Source: Psychrobacter glacincola (GTDB lineage Bacteria; Pseudomonadota; Gammaproteobacteria; Pseudomonadales; Moraxellaceae). From it: DNA of 64,000 nucleotides. The stretch's first letter is position 1, and the number at the start of each line of letters is the position of its first letter. The notes under the pieces are model-generated. The model was not told the DNA's origin. It did not search any database and saw only the letters and a program-made list of their open reading frames with translations. The translations under genes and the position numbers were made by a program. The stretch lies in NCBI GenBank assembly GCA_001411745.2, contig LIQB01000001.1, positions 248,001 through 312,000 of the forward strand. Direction: 5' to 3'. Of the stretch, positions 63,627 through 64,000 are shown in pieces.

Positions 63627-64000
63627 ATGAAAAAAAATACTCTATCTTTATCGCTACTGATCGGCGCTGCGCTCACTATCCCAAGTTTGGCTATGGCAGC
63701 ACCTGCTGATACTGCGGCAGTAGATGTGCAAGCAGCGGCTACCGCCACCACACTTGAGATGGAAGGTGACAATACAAATAATGCTTCAACAGACAATCAG
63801 TCTAGCCCATTTCAGATTAGTGAGACACAGATTATCTCAAGAGCAAGCGTTAACAACAGTGCTGAGCAACAGCCGATGACTACTGAGCTTCAAGCTGAGC
63901 AAGAAGCAATGGCTGCCGAGCAAGAGCTGATTCAAGATTCTGAAGAAGCGATGCAAGAAGAAGACTCGTTAGACACACAAGAAGAATTACAAGAAGCTGA
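63627..64000 (+). CDS. Secreted acidic protein, N-terminal part (cut by window edge)
   Basis: The frame runs from the ATG at 63627 (AAGGAAT ahead) to the window end without a stop, 124 codons. A signal peptide MKKNTLSLSLLIGAALTIPSLAMA-like stretch is followed by an A/T/E/Q-rich segment. It becomes very rich in Glu and Gln (EQEAMAAEQELIQDSEEAMQ-like), suggesting coiled coil or disorder. The real C-terminus is outside, so a domain call is not possible. Confidence 0.7.
   Translation, partial: MKKNTLSLSLLIGAALTIPSLAMAAPADTAAVDVQAAATATTLEMEGDNTNNASTDNQSSPFQISETQIISRASVNNSAEQQPMTTELQAEQEAMAAEQELIQDSEEAMQEEDSLDTQEELQEA

Overview
The window reads as chromosomal DNA of a Psychrobacter-like member of the Moraxellaceae (Gammaproteobacteria). 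This is inferred from the short AccA, the gene orders rplY-pth, dapA-(bamC-like)-purC and pabC-mltG-tmk, and the acyl desaturase with its own reductase. Base composition is moderate with AT-rich spacers. Nearly all genes are housekeeping or general metabolism. No prophage, integron, IS transposase or CRISPR array is visible.

Layout. 1-5.2 kb: end of rplY, then pth, panD, a Ca/Na antiporter, an RDD membrane protein, tRNA-Arg and tRNA-Ser (each with a near-consensus promoter), and thiD. 5.3-16.7 kb: yggT, proC, an acetyltransferase, a telomere-like hexamer repeat, tilS, accA, ppx, an Mpo1-like protein, an acyl-CoA ligase, hemL and a PhnA-type zinc-ribbon protein. 17-22.4 kb: ygfZ, dadA, a cytoplasmic molybdopterin oxidoreductase and a TetR regulator. 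22.8-26.2 kb: CsbD, two paralogous small lipoproteins, a YqfO-like protein and a 3-methyladenine DNA glycosylase. 26.5-29 kb: a lipoprotein with a 12-residue-unit VKPE repeat, split from its metzincin-like domain by a single-base frameshift. 29.1-34.7 kb: purC, a minimal BamC-like lipoprotein, dapA, a degenerate metallophosphoesterase and a DegP-type protease. 35.5-43.7 kb: a CPA antiporter with a long disordered tail, then the tmk-mltG-pabC cluster, which is interrupted by a DpnI-type cassette. 44-64 kb: aroE, a FUSC protein, an acyl-CoA dehydrogenase, a CHMI-like isomerase, YbaK, plsB, an EF-hand membrane protein, ettA, a ferredoxin-reductase/desaturase pair, small stress-type proteins, phhB, a saccharopine-dehydrogenase-like enoyl reductase and two secreted proteins of unknown function.

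The most interesting locus is 40.35-42.03 kb. It holds a DpnI homologue with the known catalytic residues, a convergent 188-residue protein I do not recognise, and a small protein resembling the DpnD/PcfM family. The three sit exactly between mltG and pabC, which are normally adjacent, so this looks like an acquired defence cassette against Dam-methylated DNA. Other notable points are the frameshifted repeat lipoprotein, the truncated BamC-like gene kept in its ancestral position, a metallophosphoesterase lacking its metal-binding residues, a roughly 110-bp palindromic element present twice, and several perfect palindromes in intergenic DNA.
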